Shown: positions 51,790-60,745 of the stretch, piece by piece | Layout: each line of letters starts with the position of its first letter | Position numbering within the stretch: the stretch's first letter is position 1 | DNA from: G958295645 sp965242735 | Lineage (GTDB): Bacteria > Gemmatimonadota > Gemmatimonadetes > Longimicrobiales > Gaopeijiaceae | DNA length: 64,000 bases | Reading direction: 5' to 3' | NCBI GenBank assembly: GCA_965242735.1 | Contig: OZ251497.1 | Location: 3,038,001 to 3,102,000 of the forward strand | The notes under the pieces: generated by a model | Database searches by the model: none | What the model was told of the DNA's origin: nothing | Seen by the model: only the letters and a program-made list of their open reading frames with translations | Program-made: the position numbers and the translations under genes

Positions 51790-52521
51790 GTGAGCAAGCA
51801 CTTTCCCCCGGCTCCGGCCCTGTCCCTGCTGGCCGCCGGGCGCAGCACGGTGACCGTCTGGCGGCCGACCCGGGCCATTGCCCTGACCTTGGCCCTGTTC
51901 CTGGTGGCCGCCTGCGACGGGCGCCAAGCCGAGCAGGCTCCGCCGGAAGAGCCGGTCGGGGCGGCGGAAGGGGAGGAATCCGCGGCCCAGCTGGCGAAGG
52001 ACGACGCGTTCGACCAAGAGCGGGCCGGCGCCCTCCTGACGCTGTCCTACGACAGGGGAGCGAAAGCGTTCAAGGGCGCCGTCGCGAACGTCGCCAGCGA
52101 CACGCTGTCGCAGGTTCGAGTGGAGGTGCACCTGTCCAACGGCACGGAGCTCGGGCCGACGCCGCCGGTGGACTTGGCGCCGGGCGAGTCGGCCGCCGTG
52201 AGGCTGGCGGCGTCCGGCCAGGACTTCGAGACCTGGAGCGCGCACGCGGAAGTGGGCGCCGACGAACACGGCTCGGAACACGAGGCCCTCGAGAACGGGG
52301 AGCGCGGCGAGGCCCCGGACGGGCACGAAGGCGGCGAACGAGAGCACGGCGAGGGGGCGCGGCCAGCCGATCCGCCCCCCGGCGACAGCTCCGACGGCGA
52401 ACGCGACGCCCCGGGGCGGGCGCACTCCCCACACGACCGCGCCGCCGCCTCGACGACCATTCCGGCCGGCGGCGAACGTGACGCCTCGGAGCGGACGCAA
52501 TCCACGCGCTTCCAATGGTGA
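51790..52521 (+). CDS. Lipoprotein with an FxLYD-like domain
   Basis: Encodes 243 residues from GTG at 51790 with AAAGGAG upstream. Signal peptide with lipobox FLVAAC, acidic linker, then residues about 75-155 with LLTLSYDRGAKAFKGAVANV and SQVRVEVHLSNG, similar to FxLYD domains (extracellular beta sandwich). The last 80 residues are low complexity, rich in Gly, Glu, Asp, His and Arg, with repeated GERDA units. The stop overlaps the start of the M20 gene. Role in the envelope unknown. Confidence 0.73.
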   Translation: MSKHFPPAPALSLLAAGRSTVTVWRPTRAIALTLALFLVAACDGRQAEQAPPEEPVGAAEGEESAAQLAKDDAFDQERAGALLTLSYDRGAKAFKGAVANVASDTLSQVRVEVHLSNGTELGPTPPVDLAPGESAAVRLAASGQDFETWSAHAEVGADEHGSEHEALENGERGEAPDGHEGGEREHGEGARPADPPPGDSSDGERDAPGRAHSPHDRAAASTTIPAGGERDASERTQSTRFQW

Positions 52522-54092
52522 GCCCGGCCTTGGGCGGGGGTCCGGCGAGCGCATCGCCCGCCCGGCGTTCGAATCCAGTGGCGAACCACGCTTCGGGCTG
52601 GCGCGCCGCGCCCATCCGCGCGGCCGCAACCCGCACGCCGGCCGCGAAGCTGTCCTTGGTCCTTTTCCTGTCCCTTCACCACTTCGTCCCCGGCGCCGCT
52701 GCGCAGTCCGTCGAAGAAGGCAAGCAGTCGGCCCTCGATCATGCGACGGCGCTGGCGCCCCTCGTCGCCGAGATGTCGTCGAAGCTCTGGGACTTTGCCG
52801 AAGTCGCGCTCGAAGAAACGCGGTCCGCCGCCTACTTGGCCGACGTCCTGGAAGCCGAGGGGTTCGCCGTCGAACGCGGCGTCGCCGGGATGCCCACGGC
52901 CTTCCTGGCCTCGTGGGAGAGCGGCGAAGACGGTCCGATCCTGGGCGTCCTCGCCGAGTACGACGCCCTGCCGCAAGTCGGAAACGCGGCCGTGCCCAGG
53001 CTGCAACCGCGCGAGGACGGGGCGACGCACGGCCATGGGTGCGGGCACAACCTGTTCGGCGCGGCTTCCGTGGCCGCCGCGATCGCCGTCAAGCGCATGA
53101 TGGAGGAGCACGGCGCACCGGGCACGGTCCGCCTCTACGGCACGCCCGCCGAGGAGACCGTCGTCGGCAAGGTGTACATGGCCCGCGACGGACTGTTCGA
53201 CGATCTGGACGCCGCCATCGTCTGGCATCCGGGGCAGCGGACCGCCGTGAGCAACAGCCGAGCCCGCGCCCTCAACAACTTCGAAGTCACCTTCCGAGGC
53301 CAAGCGGCCCACGGCGCCGCCGACCCCTGGAACGGCCGCAGCGCCCTGGACGCCGTCGAACTCATGAACCACGGCGTCAACATGATGCGCGAGCACATCG
53401 AGCCCAGCGCGCGCATCCACTACGTCATCCCGAACGCCGGCGAGGTCCCGAACGTCGTGCCCGCCCACGCCCGCGCCTGGTACTACGTCCGCGACACCAC
53501 GCGCATCGCGGTCGAGGAGAACTACGAGTGGATTCTCGACATCGCCGCCGGCGCCGCCCAGATGACGCGCACCGAACACGAAGTCTTCCTCGTCACCGGC
53601 GTCCACACCTACAAGCTGGTCCGCCCGCTCCAGGAGGCCATGCAGGCCAACCTCGAGCGCGTCGGCCCGCCGCCCTTCGACGAGGCCGACCACGAGTTCG
53701 CCCGCGAGCTTCAGCGCTTCCTGGAGGTCGAGGCGTCCGGCCTGGCCGACACCATCCTCCCCCTGGCCCCCGCTCCCCTGCCCGCGGGCGGCGGCTCCTC
53801 GGACGTGGCGGAAGTCAGCTACATCGCCCCCACCGTCGAGTTCAGCGTTGCGACGGCCGCCGAACACGTCCCCTGGCACTCGTGGGCGATCACCGCGTCC
53901 CACGGCACGGCCGGCGCGTGGAAGGGCGCGCAAGTCGCGGCCAAGGCGCTGGCCCTGATGGGCGCGGAACTCCTTCTCGACGCCGACCTGCTCCGCCGCG
54001 CCAAGGAGGCCCACGCCGCCGAAACGGGCGGACGGCCCTACCAGTCTCCCATCCCGCCCGGCCAAGCCGTGCCCTTGCCGCCGCAACGGTAG
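52515..54092 (+). CDS. M20 family amidohydrolase (AbgB-like), exported
   Basis: Encodes 525 residues from ATG at 52515 (GTG 52518 overlaps the upstream TGA). A hydrophobic stretch (LSLVLFLSLHHFVPGAAAQ) is a signal sequence. Catalytic core: LAEYDALPQVGN, THGHGCGHNLFGAAS (metal Cys/His pair typical of the aminoacylase/AbgB group), YGTPAEETVVGKVYM (catalytic and metal Glu), FRGQAAHGAADPWNG (dimerisation-domain His) and ITASHGTAGAWKG. Family members hydrolyse N-acyl or aminobenzoyl amino acids. The long N-terminal extension before the signal is unusual. Confidence 0.88.
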   Translation: MVSPALGGGPASASPARRSNPVANHASGWRAAPIRAAATRTPAAKLSLVLFLSLHHFVPGAAAQSVEEGKQSALDHATALAPLVAEMSSKLWDFAEVALEETRSAAYLADVLEAEGFAVERGVAGMPTAFLASWESGEDGPILGVLAEYDALPQVGNAAVPRLQPREDGATHGHGCGHNLFGAASVAAAIAVKRMMEEHGAPGTVRLYGTPAEETVVGKVYMARDGLFDDLDAAIVWHPGQRTAVSNSRARALNNFEVTFRGQAAHGAADPWNGRSALDAVELMNHGVNMMREHIEPSARIHYVIPNAGEVPNVVPAHARAWYYVRDTTRIAVEENYEWILDIAAGAAQMTRTEHEVFLVTGVHTYKLVRPLQEAMQANLERVGPPPFDEADHEFARELQRFLEVEASGLADTILPLAPAPLPAGGGSSDVAEVSYIAPTVEFSVATAAEHVPWHSWAITASHGTAGAWKGAQVAAKALALMGAELLLDADLLRRAKEAHAAETGGRPYQSPIPPGQAVPLPPQR

Positions 54093-54208
54093 GGGCAAGC
54101 CGCGGCCCAGACCCGGCCAGCGCGACCGGGCCCCGCACGGACGCGCGTTCGCCGCAGCAAGCCGACCGCAAGTGGGCGCGGCCGAACGGCAACCGCGCCC
54201 GGGCCGCG

Positions 54209-54370
54209 CTACATCCGCGTCTTCTTGTCCGGCTGGACCAAGTCGGGCGTGGGCTCGGGCTCGGCTTCGGCCACGTGGATGGCTCGCTCGGCCACGAAGA
54301 CCACGGCCACGCAGAAGAGCAGGGCCAGGGCCTCGAGCTTGCGCCTTGGGCTTCGTCGGATTCGTACCAT
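54209..54370 (-). CDS. 53-residue single-span membrane protein
   Basis: ATG at 54370 with GGGAGGAAA upstream. A basic head (VRIRRSPRRKLEA), one hydrophobic helix (LALLFCVAVVFVAERAIHVA) and an acidic Pro/Glu tail ending DKKTRM. No family recognised. The good ribosome-binding site and membrane-protein layout support it as a gene. It stands alone between plus-strand genes. Confidence 0.6.
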   Translation of the reverse strand: MVRIRRSPRRKLEALALLFCVAVVFVAERAIHVAEAEPEPTPDLVQPDKKTRM

Positions 54371-54641
54371 TGGTTTCCTCCCTCTTGGCTCGCAACGCCT
54401 CGCGCCCCCTTGCCCTTGCATGAACCGTGCCACGATCCGGAGCGAGCCGAAAACGGGGTCTTCGCCGACCCGTCGCAGGGCGAACGCCTATGGAATTCCT
54501 TACGCATCCGGTCGCTCCTTCCTTCGCCGGGAAGGGCGCGCCGCGTTAGCTTCGTGAGCGGCCCGGCGTCGCAAATGGGACGCTGCCGTCTCTTCAGCGG
54601 GACACTTCGACTCGCCCGTCCGCAGGGCACGCCCACGCCAA

Positions 54642-55832
54642 ATGCCGGAACAATTCGCTCCAGCGGCGACCGCGCTCGCCCAGCCCCTGCGCCTCGTGGT
54701 GGCCTTGGCGCTCCCGGCGGCCGCCGCCGATGGCTCCGCCGGCATCGCCGCCCAGGAAGCGCGGGAAGGGCGGGCCGCCCACGAAGCCCAGCAAGTCCAA
54801 GAAGCCCCCCGGAAAGCGCAGGAAGCTCCCCAGAAGGCGCAGGAAGAGCTGGCGGAGCCTCCCACGGGCGGCATCACGTCCGTGCGAGGCGTTCGAGCCG
54901 GGCACCACACCTATCCCGGCGGGCGCACCGGTTGCACGGTCGTGGTCGTGCCGGGCGGGGCCGTGGCGGGCGTGGACGTCAGAGGGGGAGCGCCGGGCAC
55001 GGTGGAGACGGACCTGCTCGACCCCGTGGCCACGGTGCAGAAAGTCAACGCCGTGGCGCTGGCCGGCGGCAGCGCGTTCGGGCTTGCGGCGCGCCAAGGA
55101 GTGGTGCGTTGGCTGGAAGAGCGGGGCGAGGGCCATGCGATCGGACCGGACACGGTCGTGCCGATCGTGCCGGGCGCAATCATCTTCGATCTTCGGGTGG
55201 CCGACGGGACGCGGCCGGGAGCGGAGTGCGGCTACTTGGCGGCGGAAGCGGCGGAGGCGCGAACGGGGCCGCTGGCCGAGGGAAACGCGGGCGCCGGAGC
55301 CGGAGCGACGGTCGGCAAGCTGCTCGGCGCCGATCGGGCCATGAAGGGGGGCGCCGGGACGGCGGCGCTCGTGCTTGCCGACGGCTTGGTGGTCGGGGCG
55401 CTCGTGGTGGTCAATGCGGTCGGCGACGTGATCGACCCCGCGACTTCCAAGGTCCTGGCGGGCGCGCGAGGCCCGGACGGCCAGCCCGCCGACGCACGCA
55501 AGATCCTGCGCGGCGGCGCTGCCGCGGTCCCGGCCGGCCGGAACACGACCATCGGCGTCGTGGCAACCAATGCGCAACTGACCCAGGCGGAGGCCACCAA
55601 GGTCGCGCAGATGGCCCACGACGGACTGGCCCGCGTGATCTGGCCGTCCCACATGCCGGGCGACGGCGACACCATCTTCGCGCTGGCCACGGGCGAAATC
55701 GGCCCCGCGCCCGGCGTGGGCCGCATCGGGGCGCTGGCGGCCGATGTCGTCGCAGAGGCCGTGCTTCGGGCGGTTCGGGCGGCCACCGGCATCCCGGGCG
55801 TGCCCTCCGCGGCCGACTTGGCCGCGAAGTGA
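54642..55832 (+). CDS. P1 family peptidase (DmpA/NylC-type, N-terminal nucleophile)
   Basis: Encodes 396 residues. Signal-like N-terminus, then a Gln/Glu/Ala-rich linker with repeated KAQEAPQKAQEE units, then the P1 core from about residue 75: GVRAGHHTYPGGRTGCTVVV, ALAGGSAFGLAA, GAGAGATVGKLLG, MKGGAGTAAL, ALVVVNAVGDV and VVATNAQLTQAEATKVAQMA. The TNA segment marks the expected self-cleavage zone; typical members have Asn before a Thr or Ser nucleophile, so here the exact scissile bond is uncertain. Members hydrolyse aminopeptide or cyclic amide substrates. Confidence 0.84.
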   Translation: MPEQFAPAATALAQPLRLVVALALPAAAADGSAGIAAQEAREGRAAHEAQQVQEAPRKAQEAPQKAQEELAEPPTGGITSVRGVRAGHHTYPGGRTGCTVVVVPGGAVAGVDVRGGAPGTVETDLLDPVATVQKVNAVALAGGSAFGLAARQGVVRWLEERGEGHAIGPDTVVPIVPGAIIFDLRVADGTRPGAECGYLAAEAAEARTGPLAEGNAGAGAGATVGKLLGADRAMKGGAGTAALVLADGLVVGALVVVNAVGDVIDPATSKVLAGARGPDGQPADARKILRGGAAAVPAGRNTTIGVVATNAQLTQAEATKVAQMAHDGLARVIWPSHMPGDGDTIFALATGEIGPAPGVGRIGALAADVVAEAVLRAVRAATGIPGVPSAADLAAK

Positions 55833-55922
55833 GCGGTCCGCCCGCGGCTCCGGCCGGGGGCCGCCACCGGCCATGCCCCTTGCCCTAGCAGGCGAGCCGG
55901 GCCCGAGGAACCGCGCCGCCCG

Positions 55923-57326
55923 ATGAACGCGACGCTGGCCTTCCTGCTGCTCTACGTCGGGATCGTCACGGGCGTCGGCTTGGTCGTGGGCCGACGGGTC
56001 GCGGCGGCGGCGGACTTCTTCGTCGCCGGGCGGCGCATGGGACCCGGCCTGCTTTGCGCCACCCTGCTGGCCGCCAACATCGGCGCCGGCTCCACGGTGT
56101 TCGCCGCCAGCCTGGGCTACGAGGACGGCGTGGCCGCGTGGTGGTGGGTGGGCTCGGCCGGGCTCGGCACCCTCTTGCTCGCCTTCACCGTGGGGCCTCG
56201 AATCTGGCGGATCGCGAAGGCGCACTCGCTGGTCACCGTCGGCGACTACTTGGAGCGCCGCTACGGACCGTCCGTCCGCGCAGCGACGGCCGCGCTGCTC
56301 TGGCTGGCCAGCCTGAGCCTCCTGGCGGGCCAGCTGATCGCGATGGCATGGATCCTGGAAGTCGTGGCGGGCGTGCCGCGCTGGGCGGGGGCCGTGGCCG
56401 GGGGCGCGGTGATGACGCTCTACTTCGCGGCCGGGGGCCTGCTGAGCTCCGCTTGGGTGAACTTGGTCCAGCTCGCCGTGCTGGCAGCGGGCTTCGTCGC
56501 GGCCGTTCCGCTGGCCGCCGGGGCGGTCGGCGGCCTGGGCGAGATGATGGCCGCCAACGCCGCGGCCGGACCCGGCCGCGACCACTTCTGGGCCAACGGG
56601 GGCTCGGGATGGCCGTACTTGGCGCTTCTGGCCCCGGCGTTCATTGCCTCGCCCGGCATCCTCCAAAAGGCGTTCGGCGCGCGCGACGAACGCACCGTGC
56701 GCGTCGGACTCGTCGCCTGCGCCGCCGCGCTGATGCTGTTCGCCTGCCTTCCGGTGGCCCTGGGAATCGCGGCCCGCGTGGCCGCGCCCGAACTGGCGAA
56801 CAGCGAGACCGCCCTGCCCGTCGTGCTCGTGGAGGTCGTGCCCGCCTGGGCCGGCCTCCTGGGCTTGGCGGCCGTCCTGTCCGCCGAGATCAGCTCGGCG
56901 GACGCCATCCTCTTCATGCTGTCCACGTCCCTGTCGAAGGATCTCTACAAGCGCTTCGCGAATCCGAACGCGTCCGACCGCCAAGTGCTCGCCGTCTCGC
57001 GGTGGGCGGCGGTGGCCGGAGGAGGAGCGGGCGTCGGCCTGGCCGTGCTGCTGCCGACGGTGGGCGCCAGCCTGACGATCTTCTACTCGCTCCTGAGCGT
57101 CAGCCTGTTCGTGCCTCTGGTGGCCGGCCTGCATTCGCGGCGCCCCGGCGTTCCCGAGGCGCTGTGCGCCGGCGCGGCCGGCTGCATCGCGCTGCTGCTC
57201 TCCCGAATGGCGGGCGCGAGCGGGGCCATGCCGCCCACCGCCTGGGGCTTGGCCGCCGCCGCGACGGCCTTTGCAGTCGTCCACGCCGCCCGCCGGCTGG
57301 CCGCCGCCCGCACGACGCCCGCCTGA
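55923..57326 (+). CDS. Sodium:solute symporter (SSS family), second copy
   Basis: Encodes 467 residues with about 13 hydrophobic helices. Family features: ADFFVAGRRMGPGLLCATL, AANIGAGSTVFAASLGYEDG, SLVTVGDYLERRYG and VLSAEISSADAILFMLSTSL (Na+-site helix with Ser-Ser). It belongs to a different subgroup from the symporter at 10343. It follows the P1 peptidase on the same strand by 90 bases, so uptake of peptide-derived amino acids is plausible but not proven. Its last 50 bases and stop are duplicated downstream (57387-57436). Confidence 0.86.
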   Translation: MNATLAFLLLYVGIVTGVGLVVGRRVAAAADFFVAGRRMGPGLLCATLLAANIGAGSTVFAASLGYEDGVAAWWWVGSAGLGTLLLAFTVGPRIWRIAKAHSLVTVGDYLERRYGPSVRAATAALLWLASLSLLAGQLIAMAWILEVVAGVPRWAGAVAGGAVMTLYFAAGGLLSSAWVNLVQLAVLAAGFVAAVPLAAGAVGGLGEMMAANAAAGPGRDHFWANGGSGWPYLALLAPAFIASPGILQKAFGARDERTVRVGLVACAAALMLFACLPVALGIAARVAAPELANSETALPVVLVEVVPAWAGLLGLAAVLSAEISSADAILFMLSTSLSKDLYKRFANPNASDRQVLAVSRWAAVAGGGAGVGLAVLLPTVGASLTIFYSLLSVSLFVPLVAGLHSRRPGVPEALCAGAAGCIALLLSRMAGASGAMPPTAWGLAAAATAFAVVHAARRLAAARTTPA

Positions 57327-57436
57327 CCCGGCGCAAGCCCCGCTCCGGCCACCACCTGTCCCGCGATAGGCGTGCGAAGGATGCGCGCCGCCCGCCGACT
57401 GGCCGCCCGCACGACGCCCGCCTGACCCGGCGCAAG
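57285..57436 (+). repeat. Duplicated 3' end of the SSS gene
   Basis: 57285-57337 (including the stop codon) recurs at 57387-57436 with a three-base deletion and one or two mismatches (CCGGCTGG / CCGACTGG). The second copy is a non-functional tail fragment in the intergenic region. Confidence 0.8.
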
Positions 57437-57525
57437 ACTCCGCTCCGCCACGACGGCAGGCAGGGCGGTCCGCCGACCGAGACTCGCCGCCGTTCCCAAC
57501 CCCAACTCGGCGCGCGCCCGAACAG

Positions 57526-57541
57526 CCCCCCCCCCCCCCCC
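57526..57541 (+). repeat. C16 homopolymer tract
   Basis: Sixteen consecutive C between convergent genes, 17 bases after the stop of the minus-strand ABC-type gene. Long C tracts are prone to slippage in vivo and to sequencing error, so the exact length is uncertain. Confidence 0.85.
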
Positions 57542-57558
57542 AAGCGCCGCCGTCCCCG

Positions 57559-58395
57559 TCATTCCTCGATCTTCGCCAGCCGGCCGGCGATCTCCCGAAG
57601 GCGAAGCCATTCCTGGTAGTGCATGGGCAGCATCATCACCGACTCCATGAACTGGAACACGTACATCACCACCGCGAACACTTGCCCGTATTCCCCTCCG
57701 TCCCGGACCGCGGCGCTCACCGAGAACACGAGCAGCACGACCATCAGCGTCCAGACGACGCCGAAGTTGACGGCCTCCAAGTCCGACAGCTTGACGTTCC
57801 ATCGCATCATCCGGCGCACGTGACGTCCGACGCGGCCGGCGACGCCGCTCTCCACGACCTCGACCCGTCTCTCGTACTCGTCGTTGAAGGCTTGGTTCCA
57901 GCGCGTGGTGAAGCGGCCGGTGGCGCCGTAGACGATCGCGGTCGCCGCCGTGACGCCCAGACAGCCCAGGAAGATCGGCACGTTGAGCGCGGAGAGGATC
58001 AGCACCGTGCCAGCCATCCCGAGCACGCTCGAGACCAGCGTCGGCAACGAGTTCTCGAAGAATTCCACGATCTCGCGAAGCATCCCCAGCCGGGCCGTCT
58101 TGGCCGAGACCGACGCGCTGCGCTGCCGCGTCACCAGCTCTTCGCTGAGCCGCACGTACACCTTGGCGTACGCCCGCGAATCGTACACCCTGCGGGCGAC
58201 GTAGATCCCCACCGTCGCAATTCCGAGCGCCGCGAGCTCCCACAGCCCGCGCTGCCCCCCTTCGATCACGCTGTCCACGGCGCGCCCGATCACGAGCGGA
58301 AACAGCACCCATCCCGCCGCCTCCAGAATCACCAGCGAAAGCGTGAAGACCAGCTGGCGCTTGAACGGCTTGATCGCTTCGGTCGCGAGCGGCAT
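57559..58395 (-). CDS. ABC-transporter six-helix membrane domain protein without ATPase
   Basis: Encodes 278 residues, ATG at 58395. Six hydrophobic segments in the pattern of type IV ABC exporters, with GWVLFPLVIGRAVDSVIEGG at the first helices, YVRLSEELVTRQRSASVSAKTAR as coupling helix region and FVMYVFQFMESVMMLPMHYQEW near the end. It stops before any nucleotide-binding domain, at LAKIEE. No ABC ATPase gene is adjacent. Stand-alone proteins of this kind are known; it may pair with an ATPase elsewhere. Alternatively it is a truncated exporter, since the tail lies at a C16 tract and a repeat. Confidence 0.75.
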   Translation of the reverse strand: MPLATEAIKPFKRQLVFTLSLVILEAAGWVLFPLVIGRAVDSVIEGGQRGLWELAALGIATVGIYVARRVYDSRAYAKVYVRLSEELVTRQRSASVSAKTARLGMLREIVEFFENSLPTLVSSVLGMAGTVLILSALNVPIFLGCLGVTAATAIVYGATGRFTTRWNQAFNDEYERRVEVVESGVAGRVGRHVRRMMRWNVKLSDLEAVNFGVVWTLMVVLLVFSVSAAVRDGGEYGQVFAVVMYVFQFMESVMMLPMHYQEWLRLREIAGRLAKIEE

Positions 58396-58414
58396 GGCAA
58401 TTCCGGTTGTGTGC

Positions 58415-58569
58415 GAGCGGCTGCGTGCGAACGGAGGCGCCCCTGGTCGCGCGACTGGAGGGGGCTTTCCGGGCGACGAGCGGCTGCGTGCAAGCGAAGG
58501 CGCCCTTGGGCCTCCAGGGCCCGTTCGTTGGGAGAACGCGCGGTTGCGTGCGAGCGTAGGCGCCCCTTC
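58415..58569. repeat. Three 32-bp repeats in a divergent promoter region
   Basis: Copies at 58415-58446, 58478-58509 and 58538-58569 (spacing 63 and 60) share GCGGCTGCGTGC, AGCG and AGGCGCCC. They lie between the ABC-type gene and the proline-racemase-family gene, where the divergent promoters should be. Confidence 0.75.
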
Positions 58570-58610
58570 CTTTACGGTCCCCGCACGGACCGAAGCTAGC
58601 TTCCTTGGCG

Positions 58611-59621
58611 ATGCCTGCCCTGCCCGAAATCCGAACCTGCGAGATGCACACCGGAGGCGAGCCCGTGCGCATCGTGGTGGACGGCTATCCGCCGATTCCA
58701 GGCGAGACGATCCTCGACAAGCGCCGCTACGCCCGCGAGCATCTGGACCACTTGCGCCGCTTCCTCATGCTGGAGCCGCGCGGGCACGACGACATGTACG
58801 GCGTGATTCCCGTCGAGCCGGACCATCCCGGCGCCGACGTCGCCGTGCTGTTCTGTCACAACGAAGGCTATTCGACCATGTGCGGCCATGCGACCATGGC
58901 CGTGGCGCGCTGGGCGGTGGACCAGGGCGTCGTCGAGGCGGCGGAGCCCTGCGCGACCGTCCGCGTCCAGTGTCCGTGCGGGCTGGTTCCGGCCCGCGTC
59001 CACATGGGCGAGGGCGGCAAGTCCGGGCGGGTCGAGTTCGACAGCGTCGGAGCGTTCGCCGCGCGCCTGGGCGAACCGCTGCACGTGGACGGCGCCGGCG
59101 AGCTGGAAGTCGACGTGGCCTACGGCGGCGCCTACTACGCGATTGCGCCGGCCGCGCGCTTCGGCCTGGAGCTCGGCAAGTCGTCCGTGCGAGCGCTGGC
59201 CGACGCGGCTTGGTCGGTCACGTGCGCGGCCCGGAAGCAGCTGGAGCTGTCGCACCCCGAGCACGAGGACTTGGCCTTCCTCTACGGGACCATCCTCACG
59301 GACGGCGGGCGGGGCTGCGACCGGCCCAGCACCAACGTGTGCGTCTTCGCGGACCGGCAGGTCGACCGGAGCCCCACGGGCAGCGGCGTCACCGCCCGGC
59401 TCGCCGCGCAGGTCGCCCGGGGCCAGGCCGCCGTCGGAGAGACCCGCCGCTTCTCCAGCTTGACGGGCGCCATCTTCACCGGCCAAGCCGTGGCGGAAAC
59501 GACCGTCGGAGACGTCGAGGCGGTCACGGTCCGCGTGGGCGGCCAAGCACATTATGCGGGAGAATGCCGCTTCCGCGCCGAGGCGGACGACCCTCTGGCC
59601 ACGGGGTTCTCTTTGCGATGA
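58611..59621 (+). CDS. Trans-3-hydroxy-L-proline dehydratase (proline racemase family)
   Basis: Encodes 336 residues from ATG at 58611 (TTG at 58605 is possible). Proline racemase fold with EMHTGGEPVRIV and the first catalytic Cys in NEGYSTMCGHATMA. In true racemases the second base is Cys in DRSPCGTG; here the motif reads DRSPTGSG, with Thr, the known mark of trans-3-hydroxy-L-proline dehydratases, which form delta-1-pyrroline-2-carboxylate. Hydroxyproline from host collagen-like protein is a likely source. A reductase for the product is not in view. Coupled (ATGA) to the following TIM-barrel protein. Confidence 0.84.
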   Translation: MPALPEIRTCEMHTGGEPVRIVVDGYPPIPGETILDKRRYAREHLDHLRRFLMLEPRGHDDMYGVIPVEPDHPGADVAVLFCHNEGYSTMCGHATMAVARWAVDQGVVEAAEPCATVRVQCPCGLVPARVHMGEGGKSGRVEFDSVGAFAARLGEPLHVDGAGELEVDVAYGGAYYAIAPAARFGLELGKSSVRALADAAWSVTCAARKQLELSHPEHEDLAFLYGTILTDGGRGCDRPSTNVCVFADRQVDRSPTGSGVTARLAAQVARGQAAVGETRRFSSLTGAIFTGQAVAETTVGDVEAVTVRVGGQAHYAGECRFRAEADDPLATGFSLR

Positions 59622-60745
59622 CCAGACCGAGCGAACGGAGCGCACCGAGCAAGCCGAGCGGACTGCGCGCACCGAGCAAGCCGAGCAGACCGAGCGGACC
59701 GAGCGGACTGCGCGAACCGAGCGGACTGAACAGACGGAGCAATCCGAGCGAACCCCCGAACCGCGACTCCGCAGGCGGCGACTCTCGCCCCCGGGCGGCG
59801 CGGCTCTTGCCGCAGGAGAAGGGTTTCTTGGAAGAAGAGGGGGGCCGCCGGGCAATGCCGCGGCGCGAATTCTTGGCCGTGGCGGCCGCCGGGTCCGGCA
59901 GCCTGCTGTCCGCCCGGGACGCGTCCGGCGCGCACGGCGGGCGCACCCGGCAAGCGCTCCAAGGCGGCCCTCCCGCGCGCGCACGCCCGGAACGCGTCGG
60001 CTTGCAACTCTACACCGTGCGCTCGCTGGCCGCCGAAGACTTGGCCGCCACCCTGGACGCGGTGCGCGTCGTCGGCTACGACGAAGTCGAGTTCGCCGGC
60101 TACTTCGGCCACGCCCCGGCGACGCTGCGACGCTGGCTGGACGAAGCCGGCTTGGCCGCCCCGGCCGCGCACGTCGGCGCCGAAGAACTGTTCGGCCCCG
60201 GCTTGGCCGACACCATCGAGGCCGCGTCCGTCGTCGGGCTGCGCTGGCTGGTGCTGCCGTGGATTCCCGACGACCAGCGCTCGCCCGACGGCTACCGCGC
60301 CGTCGCCGACGCCCTCAACGCCGCAGGCGAGACCGCCCGGTCCGCCGGGCTGCGCGCCGGCTACCACAATCACGCCTTCGAGTTCGAAGCCCTGGAACCC
60401 GGCGGCCGGACCGGCTTCGACATCCTTCTCGAACGCCTCGATCCGGCCTTCGTCGACCTGGAGATCGACTTCCACTGGTCTGCGGTCGGCGGCGTGGATC
60501 CGGCCGCCCTCTTCGCGGCGCATCCCGGCCGCTTCGCGCTCTGCCACCTCAAGGACTTGGACGACGAGGGGCGGATGACGGCCGTCGGGTCCGGCCGCAT
60601 CGACTGGGACGCGATCTTCGCCCTTTCCGGCCAAGCCGGACTGCGCCACTACTTCGTCGAACACGACCAGCCCGCCGATCCCCTGGCGTCCATCCGGGCG
60701 AGCTGGCGCTACTTGAAGGGCCAACCCATGGACAGCGCCGAATGA
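59618..60745 (+). CDS. Xylose-isomerase-like TIM-barrel protein, Tat signal
   Basis: Encodes 375 residues from ATG at 59618, which overlaps the dehydratase stop (ATGA). An internal Met at 59855 (MPRREFLAVAAAGSGSLL) starts a twin-arginine-like signal and may be the true start (296 residues). Core: VGLQLYTVRSLAAEDLAATL, YDEVEFAGYFG, GYHNHAFEFEAL, DLEIDFHWSAVGG, LCHLKDL and YFVEHDQP, the metal-binding residues of sugar phosphate isomerase/epimerase proteins. Substrate not predictable. The extra 79 residues are Ser/Pro/Arg low-complexity repeats (59625-59760). ATGA-coupled to panB. Confidence 0.8.
   Translation: MTRPSERSAPSKPSGLRAPSKPSRPSGPSGLREPSGLNRRSNPSEPPNRDSAGGDSRPRAARLLPQEKGFLEEEGGRRAMPRREFLAVAAAGSGSLLSARDASGAHGGRTRQALQGGPPARARPERVGLQLYTVRSLAAEDLAATLDAVRVVGYDEVEFAGYFGHAPATLRRWLDEAGLAAPAAHVGAEELFGPGLADTIEAASVVGLRWLVLPWIPDDQRSPDGYRAVADALNAAGETARSAGLRAGYHNHAFEFEALEPGGRTGFDILLERLDPAFVDLEIDFHWSAVGGVDPAALFAAHPGRFALCHLKDLDDEGRMTAVGSGRIDWDAIFALSGQAGLRHYFVEHDQPADPLASIRASWRYLKGQPMDSAE

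Noticed and set aside
58605..59621. Proline racemase
   Set aside because: The second catalytic Cys is replaced by Thr (DRSPTGSG), which fits trans-3-hydroxy-L-proline dehydratase.
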